Origin: Laccaria trichodermophora
Lineage: Eukaryota > Basidiomycota > Agaricomycetes > Agaricales > Hydnangiaceae
DNA: 64,000 nt
Reading direction: 5' to 3'
Assembly (NCBI GenBank): GCA_018417955.1
Contig: JACTVC010000030.1
Span: forward strand, 612,854 to 676,853
Positions within the stretch are counted from its first letter, which is position 1; every line of letters begins with the position of its first letter. Both the position numbers and the translations under genes were made by a program. Shown here piece by piece: positions 12,379-22,629 of the stretch. The notes under the pieces were generated by a model. It searched no databases, had not been told where the DNA came from, and saw nothing but the letters and a program-made list of their open reading frames with translations.

Positions 12379-12494
12379 TGTTAAGAGATGGAGGCAGGAA
12401 GCAAGAGTTTATTAGACACGTAGTGACTCAGTACGTAGGTGTTAGACTACGTAGTATAGGAGTACAACAGGAGCACGTGACTTGTACATTAACA
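12379..12494 (-). repeat. 3' LTR of the copia element
   Basis: 116 bp, on the plus strand beginning TGTTAAGAGATGG and ending GTACATTAACA. Compared with the other LTR it has T instead of G in GAGTTTATT and lacks a CTAGTA hexamer. Confidence 0.93.
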
Positions 12495-12503
12495 CTCCCC
12501 TTC
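12495..12503 (-). promoter_or_regulatory. Polypurine tract of the copia element
   Basis: Reads GAAGGGGAG on the minus strand and abuts the 3' LTR, the normal position for the plus-strand primer of reverse transcription. Confidence 0.75.
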
Positions 12504-12590
12504 AAGTCGTCGACTGTAAATTCATTGGATAGGAACCGTGGGTGTGTTAAAAAACCTCCCTGGAAGGGTAGGGAAAAGCTACCACTTGTT

Positions 12591-15500
12591 CTAAGTTCCT
12601 TCCAGTGCCGACTTCATTCCCATTTCTGCGACATGTTTTCGATGTTTGAAGCAATGTAAAGCCTTCGTAAGTACGTCAGCTGTTTGTTCAGGATCACGGA
12701 CAGAATCAATTTTGATAATGCCCTCTTGTATTGCATCTCGTACTCTGTGGTATCGAATAGCAATGTGCTTGGCACGGTGGTGGAATTGGGGATTCCTGGC
12801 CATTGAAATTGATCCATTATTATCACCTTTAATTGTAGTTGGTGATTTTTGTGCAAATCCAAGTTCCTCATAGAGATTTCTGAGCCAGTAAGCTTCTCGA
12901 GCAGCTTCTGATAAAGTCACATATTCAGCTTCAGTTGTTGAGAGAGCAGTGAATGTTTGTCTTTTAGATCGCCATGTTATTGCTCCCCCTGCTGCGATGA
13001 AGACATAGCCTGCTGTTGACTTGTAGTCTTCTGTGTCAGCATAGGCAGCATCAGAAAAGCCATGAAAGAAACCATGGAATAAGTTGTCGTTGTCGATATG
13101 AGAGCTGGAATATGTTATTCCATGAGTTTTGGTGCCTTTTAAATATCGAAGAATTCATTTTAAGGCTGTGACATGTTGCACAGTGGGATTTGCTGTGTAA
13201 GAGCATAGACGGTTGATGGCATATGCAATATCCAGTCGGGTGGCATTAGCGAGGAACTGCAGCTCGCCTAAAATTTGTGTGAAGTAATTACTTCGGCTAC
13301 CTTCATTGCCTTCCAGATTTGGTAAGATTTTGACTTTGGGATCCATAGGCATTGATACAGGGTTGCAATCTGTCATGCCTTCGCGTTCGAGAATTGACTC
13401 AATATAGCGTTGTTGGGAAATGGTGACAGTATTTCCAACATGAGAGATTCCAATGCCAATAATTTTCTTTGGCTCTCCCAAGTCAGTTACGTCCCATGTG
13501 GCCTTGATTTCTTCCTTCATTTTTCGCATTAGGTCGTCACCTGATGCAAAGAGAAGGAGATCGTTGACCCAGACAGTAATTATGGAGATGTTATCTCCAT
13601 CACGCCGTATATAGGCACAAGGATTTGAATAAAGTCTTGTATAACCAAGATTTTTGAGTTTGGAGTCCAATTTGTGGTTCCATTCACGACCTGATTGTTT
13701 CAAGCCATAAAGTGTTTTGATAAGTTCACAAACTCTCTTGGTGCCATCATTGTAACCTTCTGGTTGTTTCATATAGACCTTCTCCTTCAAAGTGCCATTA
13801 AGGTATGCACCTTTGATGTCCATTTGTTGGATTTTGTATCCATTTTTAACTGTAAGTGCAAGAATGGCTCGGACTGTTTCCATGCGTATGACAGGTGAAA
13901 AAGTTTCCACATAGTCATAGCCAGGATGTTGGGCACATCCTTTTGCTACCAGTTGTGCTTTATATTTGATGAGTTCACCAAGTTGGTCTCGCTTCTTGAT
14001 ATACACCCATTTATTTGTGATAGGTATGGCATTGGGAGGTAGATCAACCTGTTTCCAAGTTCCCATTTCTTGGAGTTGTTTAATTTCGATATCCATAGCA
14101 TTCTGCCATTCTGGCCAGTCAATTGAGGCCTTTGCTTCTTTGAGACTGTTGTATTTGTCCCCTGCAGTAATGGCATATATTATCTCATCATCACTGTAGA
14201 TGATAAGATTTCCCTGCTCATCAAGTTCATCAGGGAAGGGATCATTTAGAGCTTGATAATCAACTCTTTTCCCTCTTGTTTTTCGTTTGAAGTTGTCTTC
14301 GGTTGTATGTTTTCCATTCTTATTTAATTCATCTGTAATTGTTACAGGTATTTTCTCCCCTTTCTCCCATTCAGGTGCTGGATCGATTTCAATGTCATCA
14401 GCAGCTGGTGGAGGAGTTGTTTGGGTGAGGAAACGGAAATTCTGTGAGGATAAAATCTTGCGGGTTTCTGCACTGTAGTAAAGTACAGAATTAGAGCCGT
14501 CATCATAGCCCACATAGGCTTGTCGCTTTGATTTTCATTGTAATTTTCGTTGTTTAGCCTGTCCTTGATGTAGGATCCAGACAGGTGCCCCAAATTCTCG
14601 AAGATGAGAGATGTTTGGCTTTTTATTATGCCAAATCTCATATGGTGTGTGGTCGCCAAGAGGTGAAGTGAAAGCTTGATTTCTTAGGTAGGCAGCATGA
14701 GCTACAGCTAGTTCCCAAAGAAATTCTGGAAGACTGTGAGCATTAATCATTGCACGTGCAAGCTCCACCAGTGTTCGATTCATGCATTCAGCGACTCCAT
14801 TTTGGGATGGTGAATAGGGAGCTGTTGTTTGAATTTCTATTCCCTGTTCTGCACACCAGTTCCGAAGGTCTTCATTTACAAATTCTTTCCCCTGGTCAAA
14901 GCGTAGTGCTTTTGGGTTTCTCCCAAGAGTTTTAAGGTGTGTCACATAATTTTTGACGCTTTGAACAGCTTCATCCTTTCCTTTAGTAAAGTCTAGGGAT
15001 GTATATCATCCACGATCATCGACGAAAACAACATAGTATTGTTTTCCATTGATGGAGGAAATGCGGTATTTTCCCCACATATCGATATGTGTGAGTTCCC
15101 CAAGTTCTGTCACTCGTTCAGAAGATTCATTGAACGGTTCAACAGTTTGCTTTGCTTCTGTGCAAGCAATACATTCTGGTTTAGGTGTCCGGGTATCAAC
15201 ATTGAATCCGTTGACAAGTTTGTGGTCTAATAATTTTTGTAGACCAGAATAGCTGATATGGCCAAATCTTTTGTGCCAAGTTTCCCAGCTTTGAGTTGGC
15301 TCAGAGGTGAGGTAAGTTTGAGGTGTTACAATCACAGATTTGTTGGTAGAAGAACCAGGTTTTCGAATGGTTAATTTCATTCAATACAAATTATTGGTGA
15401 CCTTCTTGCATTGAGCGATTGATTTCCCATCTTTTGTGATGAGAGTAATAGTGCCTCCCCCTCCAGTATATCTTCCTCCAGATGTATCTCAGCACCCAAG

Positions 15501-17126
15501 TGAGAAAAGGTTGTTGGGATTTGAAGGGATATGCAGGACATTTTCCAATCGCAAGATATATTTATTTTCTTTGTGAATGGATTCGACTTCAACTGTTCCA
15601 ATGCCATGGACAGTGGTTTTTAAGCCTCCAACACCAGAGACAATTTTGTCACCCAGCGTTTGATAAGTTGTGAAGGCTGCGCATTGATTACAGATGTGAG
15701 AGGTGGTTCCAGTGTCTGCAACCCAGTCATCATAATAAGAAACACACTCATCCATTGCCAAGCTATTGGAAACATCAAATGTGTCATAGTTAAAGTCCTG
15801 TCCATCTTCTTCATTAGCGAAGAAGGTAATAATCTCGTCTTCCACCACATTTGTGACTTCCTTCCTTTGTTTCTTTGAATCACCTCCCCCATTACCCTCA
15901 GACTTCCTTTTCTTTCCCCTGTCTGTCTTCTCCTTCTTCCTCTTCTCTCGACAATTTTTGTCGATGTGCCCCTTCTTGCCGCAGTATCTGCATGCCTGGG
16001 TGTGAAGCGTTCACTCTGAACTTCTCGCATAGCTGAAGCCAAGAGGGAAGGAGGAGGCAAGAATGGGTGGATCTGGGATCAACACCCATGAGTGAGCAAT
16101 GAGCAGTTACAAGATACTCAGCTGGCCCAACATGATTATGCATACTGTAGGAAGTACAGTTATACAAAGCACTACATGTAGTGCAAGAGGATGGCAAGAC
16201 TGCTGACAAGATGGTGGTTCAAGACAAAAGATCAATATATTATGTAAGATATCCAAATCTAGCTATATACCACTGTTTGACTATGGCCTCTGGGCATTCC
16301 CTTCCAATCCTATATCACACTGGGTGTCATTGAGGAAGTAGCAATTGGTAGTGTTGTGGTTCTTGCGCTTGCAGTGCGAACACCATTTTTCAGATGTGTT
16401 ACTGGATGTGGCGTTACTGCAGCTACTGATGCGCTGTGCGAGATTTGGTTTGGGAGGTTTGTTATTGGGGTTGTGAATTGCAAAATTGGTCGATTCATCT
16501 TCACACCCAGTCCTCCACACATATTCTTCACATACAATACCGATAAATTCTTGAGAAGTCATTAATTTCTTTGGATTTGTCTCAATGATGTTGGTCCTTC
16601 GTCCAATGTAGTCTTCAGTGAAACTATCCCAAGATTGGGGTAAAGACAAAGATATGATGACCTTGAATTGAGTGTCGGAGATCCGGAAGTCAGGGTCAGC
16701 AGTGAGATTAATTCGAAGGTAATATTGTCGTAGTTGGACAAGATGTTTGGCGATGTCATCCCCATCGGCCGCTCGTAATTTGTGTAAATTGCGTGTGTAG
16801 GCGATGATGGTGTCATGAGTTTTGTTCTCATAAAGTGCGAGGAGTTGCTTCCAGCACTCAGAAGAAGTACCAGGTCATCCGAGGTTCATCATCTCGGTGG
16901 TACTGATGTTTGACGTTAACAGATGCTTTGCATAGTTGTCGTTTTTAGACCAGTTCCTCACGCCTTGTGGGTCGATAAGAGGGTTTGGTCTTTCAATTTC
17001 CCCCTGCGTATATTCGTAGACTTCGCAGAGTTTCAGCATGATGTGCATGCGTTCACGCCACACGATCCAATTTGTAGTGTTCAGATGATCATCGCTTGAT
17101 AATTTGATGATAGCGGCGTTTTCCAT
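12591..17126 (-). pseudogene. copia gag-pol polyprotein, single frame broken by stop codons
   Basis: From an ATG at 17126 to a TAG at 12591-12593 everything lies in one frame with no frameshift detected, except for a stop-rich stretch at 16014-16283. Gag reads NTTNWIVWRERMHIML, SLSLPQSWDSFTEDYIG, a zinc knuckle CSHCKRKNHNTTNC and, after the odd stretch, a second knuckle CRYCGKKGHIDKNC. Protease has DTGTTSH. Integrase has an HHCC finger (WHKRFGHISYSG, CIACTEAKQ) and acidic residues in HIDMWG, RFDQGKEF and GVAECMNR. RT has QMDIKGAYLNG and VWVNDLLLF. RNase H has STTEAEY and KHIAIRYHRVRD. In-frame stops at 16877-16875, 16013-16011, 15491-15489, 15383-15381, 15008-15006, 14537-14535 and 13157-13155 are all TGA. 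At least two sit where relatives have Arg (DDxxRYT in integrase, KRILRYLKG before RNase H). The RT VDD catalytic motif is VND. Confidence 0.93.
16014..16283 (-). other. Stop-rich segment between the two gag zinc knuckles
   Basis: About 270 bases, in the gag frame, hold TAG, TAG and TAA stops and no copia-like residues, while the frame on both sides is the same and clearly gag. It could be an insertion, an intron or a decayed part of gag. One end (minus-strand CAGTGGTATATAGC) looks like a DNA-transposon terminus, but I found no matching partner or target duplication. Confidence 0.4.
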
Positions 17127-17310
17127 GCCTCATACAGCCTCGATAGACGGTAGCGTATATAGATTATTGTCCGCATCGTCTCGTGGTGGCGGTGTGAATA
17201 GGGGTGATCCCCGAGGAGTAAGTTGTCGACTAGAATTTTCGTTGTGAATCGACATGTTGACAGTTTTAGTTCAACTTTAAAATGTTTGGAAAATCCAATA
17301 CGTATTTAAG

Positions 17311-17330
17311 CGTCTCCGGGGCCCATAACC
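17311..17330 (-). promoter_or_regulatory. Primer binding site (initiator tRNA-Met half-molecule type)
   Basis: Directly inside the 5' LTR. The plus strand reads gggcccataacc at 17319-17330, which equals the anticodon stem-loop of eukaryotic initiator tRNA-Met; the minus-strand transcript is therefore complementary to it. Priming by the cut 5' half of tRNA-iMet is known for Drosophila copia and several fungal copia elements. Confidence 0.8.
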
Positions 17331-17452
17331 TGTTAAGAGATGGAGGCAGGAAGCAAGAGTGTATTAGACACGTAGTGACTCAGTACGTAGGTGTTAGACT
17401 ACGTACTAGTAGTATAGGAGTACAACAGGAGCACGTGACTTGTACATTAACA
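17331..17452 (-). repeat. 5' LTR of the copia element
   Basis: 122 bp, same TG...CA ends as the left LTR. It carries an extra CTAGTA hexamer, giving CTAGTAGTATAGG. Confidence 0.93.
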
Positions 17453-17457
17453 GTGAA
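17453..17457. repeat. Target-site duplication of the copia element (right copy)
   Basis: GTGAA, identical to 12374-12378. Confidence 0.9.
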
Positions 17458-17482
17458 TGCTGTGCTGAAGAGAAGTGGATTG

Positions 17483-17982
17483 CAAGGGGGTCCAGGGATC
17501 TGAATGCCAGACCAGGGGTTGGGGAGGGGGGTAGGTCCTCAAGCTCTTAAAAAAATTTACTACTCAGGCCAAAAACTGGCCGAATGGCCATCAATTTCAT
17601 TCTCAGTTTCTCTTCAGCTATTCTAATGTGCTTTACATAGTCTACAGACACATTTCTGACTCATAACTAATAATTTTTTAATTTTTTTCTTCATTTATGC
17701 CAAATAACACGTGACTGGCCAAACATTGCACTATAGTGCCTCTTTGGATTTTAATCAAATGAGAACTGAAATGCCTTTTTGTGACTTATATAGGCACACT
17801 GATATATTTTTGTGCTTCTCCCGCCTCTTGAAAACCAAAAATGCGATATGTTTTTTTTTGTAGTTGCCTTTTTCGGTCTGACATTTCCATTTTAGGAAGG
17901 AGGGGTGGGGGGGTGGTCACATCCCATGGCCTAAAAAAATTTACCGACCCCGTGTAATTTTTAAGGTCCTTGGGCCCCCTTG
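17483..17982. mobile_element. hAT-type MITE, 500 bp
   Basis: Ends are inverted: CAAGGGGGTCCAGGGA on the left and, reverse-complemented, CAAGGGGGCCCAAGGA on the right. Both sides are flanked by the 8-bp duplication GTGGATTG (17475-17482 and 17983-17990). An 8-bp duplication is the hAT signature. No transposase frame is present, so it is non-autonomous. It lies only 25 bases from the copia element. Its first seven bases match the termini of the element at 41178. Confidence 0.82.
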
Positions 17983-18081
17983 GTGGATTGCAGAGAAAAA
18001 CCGTCACAGTATTCTTTTATTATTATTTTGATGAATGATATCACATGAGTGTTGGGTACAGAAGATATGACGCCTGCAATA

Positions 18082-18642
18082 AGGCCTGCTCAATTCTAGG
18101 CAGTTCAGGTCAGGTCAGGTCAATCCGACGTCTTCCCAATTGGGACGAGTGAATTTCGAAGTCCGCTGATCTCAGGGCGCCGGTCACAATCGATGCCTTG
18201 ACCCAACCTTGACCAGTGTCTTTTGACTTTGTATGTATCCTACTTCACTTATGCTTGAATTGCAGAAACAAGAATTCTGTACAGTTGTATTGAACACGCG
18301 CCCTTTCCTTTCAAATTTATACGGTTTTGCTCAGTGTGAAAAATATTCTGTATCCGGGTGGATGCATGTGATTTAAAGATCCTCACTAGAATTACCTACA
18401 GGATTCATCCTTACAGCCATTATGTATGTATCCACTGAACCTTTATCTCTGTAAATTCTATTTTGCGTTCAGCGTAAGTTACTGCAAGTATTTCTGCATT
18501 TGCTTGGTGTCTGTAAGTGTCGATCCAAAAGCGGTGGTGACCGGCGCCCTGAGATCAGCGGATTTCAAAATTCACTCATCCCAATTGGGAAGACGTCGGA
18601 TTGACCTGACCTGACCTGAACTGCCTAGAATTGAGCAGGCCT
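18082..18642. mobile_element. MITE with terminal inverted repeats of about 108 bp
   Basis: The first and last 108 or so bases are near-perfect inverted copies beginning AGGCCTGCTCAATTCTAGG and including a small tandem repeat (CAGGTCAGGTCAGGTCA) and GATCTCAGGGCGCCGGTCAC. Flanking ATA on both sides may be a 3-bp target duplication. The GGCCTG start and 3-bp duplication recall PIF/Harbinger elements, although their usual TWA target is not seen, so the superfamily is uncertain. No coding capacity. Confidence 0.78.
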
Positions 18643-18882
18643 ATATATGGTTCCAACGTTATTGAAAAATCCGTGTTCCACTCTACTCCTCGCTCATGTT
18701 CTTCAAGTATGCACCAGGCAGAACCATCGATGAGGTTCTCTTTGTCAAATAACTACTCGTGAGGTTCGACCGTGGCTACTTGATAAGTAAAGGAGTGGAA
18801 GAGATTTCTCTCATGGTCAAGTCGCAAAATGTAGATTATGCTCAGCAAGGAGTCCAATATAAGGTAAGAGCAAACAAGTAAA

Positions 18883-20190
18883 CTAAGAGAGGAACAGGGC
18901 GGAGAAAACAACACCTATTATAGACACACCCGTAATCGCAAGGGTGTTCGCGTCTGAGGACGAAGTCTTCGCAGGCGCACTACTCCCTGTCGCGCTGGCC
19001 GTAGTACTGGCCTTACTGCTCAATCCACTGCTTGTCGCCGCTGCGCTTGAGCTAGTAGCGCCACCAGTGGCTAGGGGGTCGGCGCTAACAGTGGCCAAAG
19101 CCGCGAAAATGCTCGAGCTTTCAAAGGTCTTGCAGTTGGACGACGCGGGAACCCTGGGTTGATAGGGCATAGTCGAGATGGGGCCAAGTGACTCGGCGGG
19201 TTGCGTGTAAGTCTTCACTTGGCCGTTCTCAGTGTAGATACCAGGAAAATCTTGATTGTCGCCCTCGCACGATTCAAAGACGCCGGGTTTCGCGTTGTTG
19301 GGAGCGTTGTAGGCGCATCCAATGCGGTCGAAGACGTGTTCGCAGAAATGGGCTGCGTTTGGGCCGCGGGGATCGCAAGCTTTGAAACAGAAGGCGTCGC
19401 TGCCGATGAAGCTGGGTGCGAAGCTGTAGTTTATCGCGGTGTGGTACAAATGAGAGATACTCACTTGTGCCATTCCATCACCTGAAGGTATGATCCCGTC
19501 CAAGCGTTGGAATAGACAATGCCGCCCATGGGATTGCCGCGCTAATTGAAGCGATAACTTAGCGAATCAATTGAGAGAAAACGAAACAAGTCGCACGAGA
19601 TCAGCTCCATGGGGATCCATTTCACCACCATAATCGCCAGCTTGAATGTCAACCTTCGTCTGATCAAGGAAGCCTACGATCTGAATGTAATCTGGTGTTT
19701 TCATATACTGCAAGCCAGTGAGGGCGCCCCCAGGAATGAGGCGAGTTCCATGGCCAGGTTTCGTGCACCAAGCAATCATCTCGCCTTCAATGTTGCCGAC
19801 AACAGAGTTGGGCTCAGCGGGTGCCCATAAGCAGAAATCTAAAGATAAGAGAGATTCGTTGGTGTTAAAAAAAAGAGGTCATGAAAGACGAACCGTCGAG
19901 AGTGTTAAATATGGACGTTTGACAAAGGGAGTGCTGGTTTTCAGTGGTGGAGTTGCAGATATTGTAGCCCTTTTGAGTTCCCCTTACAAGCCCGACATCT
20001 GTGTCAACTTTGTAGGGCTAATACGACTAACGGGGTCAGATGCGATTTCTGGAGCATACGAGGCACTCACGATGCCAGTGGGGTAAGCAAAGGTCTTCGA
20101 GGCGAGGGGCGTTGCTGGGAAGGTGCTTTGAGCGGAAACGAACGTAAAGGTTGCCGCAAGTGCCACGATATGGGGCAAGTAGTTGGACAT
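18883..20190 (-). CDS. GPI-anchored MAGP-type glycoprotein (macrofage activating glycoprotein family)
   Basis: Five exons (20190-20071, 20017-19894, 19838-19597, 19541-19465, 19423-18883) sum to 1104 bases, exactly 368 codons with the stop. The signal peptide is SNYLPHIVALAATFTFVSAQ. The conserved core reads YKVDTDVGLVRGTQKGYNIC, FCLWAPAEPNSVVGNIEGEM, WCTKPGHGTRLIPGGALTG, GGEMDPHGADLRGNPMGG, SDAFCFKACDPRGPNAAHFC and SLGPISTMPYQPRVPASSNC. A Ser/Thr/Ala-rich stalk follows, then a hydrophobic tail (LAITGVSIIGVVFSALFLS) typical of GPI attachment. This family is widespread in Basidiomycota cell surfaces; the name comes from a Cryptococcus-type annotation and the biochemical role is unclear. All introns have GT-AG ends and consistent phase, so the gene looks intact. 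Confidence 0.87.
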
Positions 20191-22629
20191 GTTGAGGAGT
20201 CGAAAGGGTGAAGAGGAAGAAATAGAAAGAATGGATACTAGAATACAACGCTTCGGCTATGTATGTTCGCCAAGGGCTTGGCAGCAGGCATGTTGTGTAA
20301 ACCGTCATGCTACGCAGTTGACCTCGGCGGCTTGGAAAGTTCTTGGGCGCACATAGCCAACACATAGCAGCGAGCTGAAAAGAACAAAATGGCGGATGCG
20401 AAGGCTTCTGTATGACCTCGTTCTCTCATTTAACAAAACCAGGCTTCAGCCTGAAAAGAATGAATCGGAGAGATGGGTGGACGAGAAATCCAAGAGAAAT
20501 TGAAGAGCCAAAGATGTAACGTGCATCAAACATTTTTCCGACCAATCAAAGCCAAATACTTGAGTCATGTGATATGTTGTGGCTCGGATTTTTTCTACAT
20601 ATTCTGACACACACACTCTTTTTTTCGTCACTTTTTCTCTATTTTAATTCATAGGAGACGGTTCGAAATAATTTTATAATAAAAAACAACACAGTGGTAA
20701 AAAAAAAGAGAGCAAGCCTCAGCAAGGAGTGCTTGTAGAAAAAGAGTATGTTGTGCAGGAGATCATCGATGATCATCGTTAATAGCCCAACGAGGTATGC
20801 ATACAATATTATCAATTGATAATCAGAAGCAGAAAACATTCTTCTTGCATGAATATAAAATTCTCAGACTGGCTTTAGAGAGAAACAAAAAATCTCGTCA
20901 AGTAAGCAGCCTATTCGATCTCGAATTCACTAAAGTTGAAAAGTTCACTCTTCACTAAAATTGTGATCTATGAAGTTCGATGATGGATGATTTTGGAGAA
21001 TTTTCAAATGAGCGTTGAAGCGGATTGCTGTCCAGTGAACAGGATGTTGACAGGATGTCACCAAGTCATAGCTAACATTGAGCGAATATCTCTTGCCCAC
21101 TTCCATTTCAGTTCACGTTTGAGATTTATTTCGTAACTTGAATTGACCTCAACATCAGGTCGAGATTGAATAAATTTTGCAAATGTGAGTTGAATCAGGA
21201 TTGATTGAGCTGAGCTGCAACTTTGGGAGCATGTTAGAGATTCATACATGCTGCGAATGACGCCCACTATTTTGAGGTACTTGGTGGTCTTTTATTTATT
21301 TATTTATTTAAAAAAATGACCCCCTGGTCTGACCCTCTTGAGAAGGTGATGTGCGCTCATCTGCGGCTGTACGATAAAATTACGCCGGGAGTAGGTCTAA
21401 CACCATCCCTGCGCTGGCTAAGTCAGCGAGTTAGACGGGGCTCGTCTAAATTAGATCGTAGCGGCGAAGATCCACGAGCACATGCTGCTGAAGGTCTCCA
21501 CGCATCCAACTAGATCAATACTTAATTCAATTATCAGAGAAGTCTCTAAATTCGGTATACGATTTTCCCCCTTCAATCCTTTCTCATGTGGGGTTGTACA
21601 AGCGGATTTGGAGAGCTTTCGTGTCCCAAATTTCTAGCCTTCATAGCTCCCCTTTGAACCAGTCTGCACAATTTTTTATCGAACAGGTGAGGGCATGTCA
21701 GCCACTGGGGTAGACCAGTCTACAGAGTCCACAGAGAAGGCACAGGCACCAGGGTCCAGCTCACTCATGTCAACTAAACCCTGATTTGACACACCCCGAA
21801 ATTCTCCGGTATTCTCCCGCGTTGTACGCCACGACGCCAAACGATGTTTTGGCAGCGTTGGCCCCAAACTAGTGGGGCATCTTTAAGTCAATTACAAAGC
21901 TTTCACCGTTAAAAAAAATTGAGAAAACATTATATTTGAGTTCTAGCTATGAGTTACTGAAGAGTGCGTCAAATTAAAGCCACAAAGAAAAGATTTCCTC
22001 GAGCTCATCGTTGGAAACGGCGAGTAGCAAACAACGATGAAGAAACCGCCCTGAGCGGACACTTAAAGTTAAATCTATGTTATATAAATTAATATAAGCT
22101 GATGGCTCTTGCTACACCTCGAGCTTCGAGCCAGTGTGCTCATTTTTGAATGGCCCTGTTAGGTCTGCCAGTAGCGTCCTATTACGAGGATGGGTGGCAA
22201 AAGGGGGACCAGGGTTAAACAAAGAGGGGCGGGCCTTGGGGCGGGCGAAGGCGCGACGAAGGTGGGCGGGTTCAGGGACGTGTCTGGATAACACGGTCAG
22301 GGATCGATGAGCTGTTTATATGAGGTTGGTGGAAAGTCGGAAAAGGCCGAGTCCACCATCAGTCTACGTAGAACAGTCTACCCCAGTGGATGCGAAGCTC
22401 TGGAACAGGTTCACCCAATAATTAATCAGGGGCAGAGTGCTCACGTGGTGTTAGCAGAAGTGTGCCTCGGCATCATTTGATAACAGTAACACTCATCTAT
22501 CACCGTCGGTGTTCGAATTGGCATCTATCTCCTTTATGTCAGGCCATGTTACGATCCATCTCACATGTCTCCAATTTCACGACTTGTATATAAGGAACTC
22601 ATCCGCCAGCGGCCTCCTGCATTCAGGAG
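20191..22629. other. Long gene-poor region, AT-rich in part
   Basis: About 2.4 kb with no supported gene. 20.6-21.3 kb is AT-rich. A TTTA microsatellite lies at about 21290-21310. An inverted-repeat element occupies 21702-22389. No RNA gene was recognised. Confidence 0.5.
21702..22389. repeat. Possible MITE: inverted ends CCACTGGGGTAGAC
   Basis: The left end CCACTGGGGTAGACcaGTCTAC is mirrored by the right end, which reverse-complemented reads CCACTGGGGTAGACTgtTCTAC. The 688-bp interior has no coding frame. No target duplication was found, so this may be an old element or a rearranged one. Confidence 0.45.

Larger units (their letters stand above)
12379..17452 (-). mobile_element. Complete Ty1/copia LTR retrotransposon, inactivated
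   Basis: Two near-identical LTRs with TG...CA ends (12379-12494 and 17331-17452) are flanked by a 5-bp duplication, GTGAA. The internal region, read on the minus strand, has the copia order: gag, protease, integrase, reverse transcriptase, RNase H. The LTRs are unusually short (116 and 122 bp) and differ by one substitution and one 6-bp indel, so the insertion looks young. The primer binding site and polypurine tract are in place next to the LTRs. The coding frame is killed by stop codons and a changed RT catalytic residue. The element could not move by itself but might have been moved in trans by a relative. Confidence 0.95.

Noticed and set aside
13155..17126. UGA recoding (readthrough or a sense codon) in the copia polyprotein
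   Set aside because: Arg is expected at the best-aligned sites, normal host genes end in TGA as well, and RT has lost a catalytic Asp, so decay is simpler.
17483..18642. One large composite element covering both MITEs
   Set aside because: Each has its own inverted ends and own flanking bases; they are neighbours, not parts of one element.
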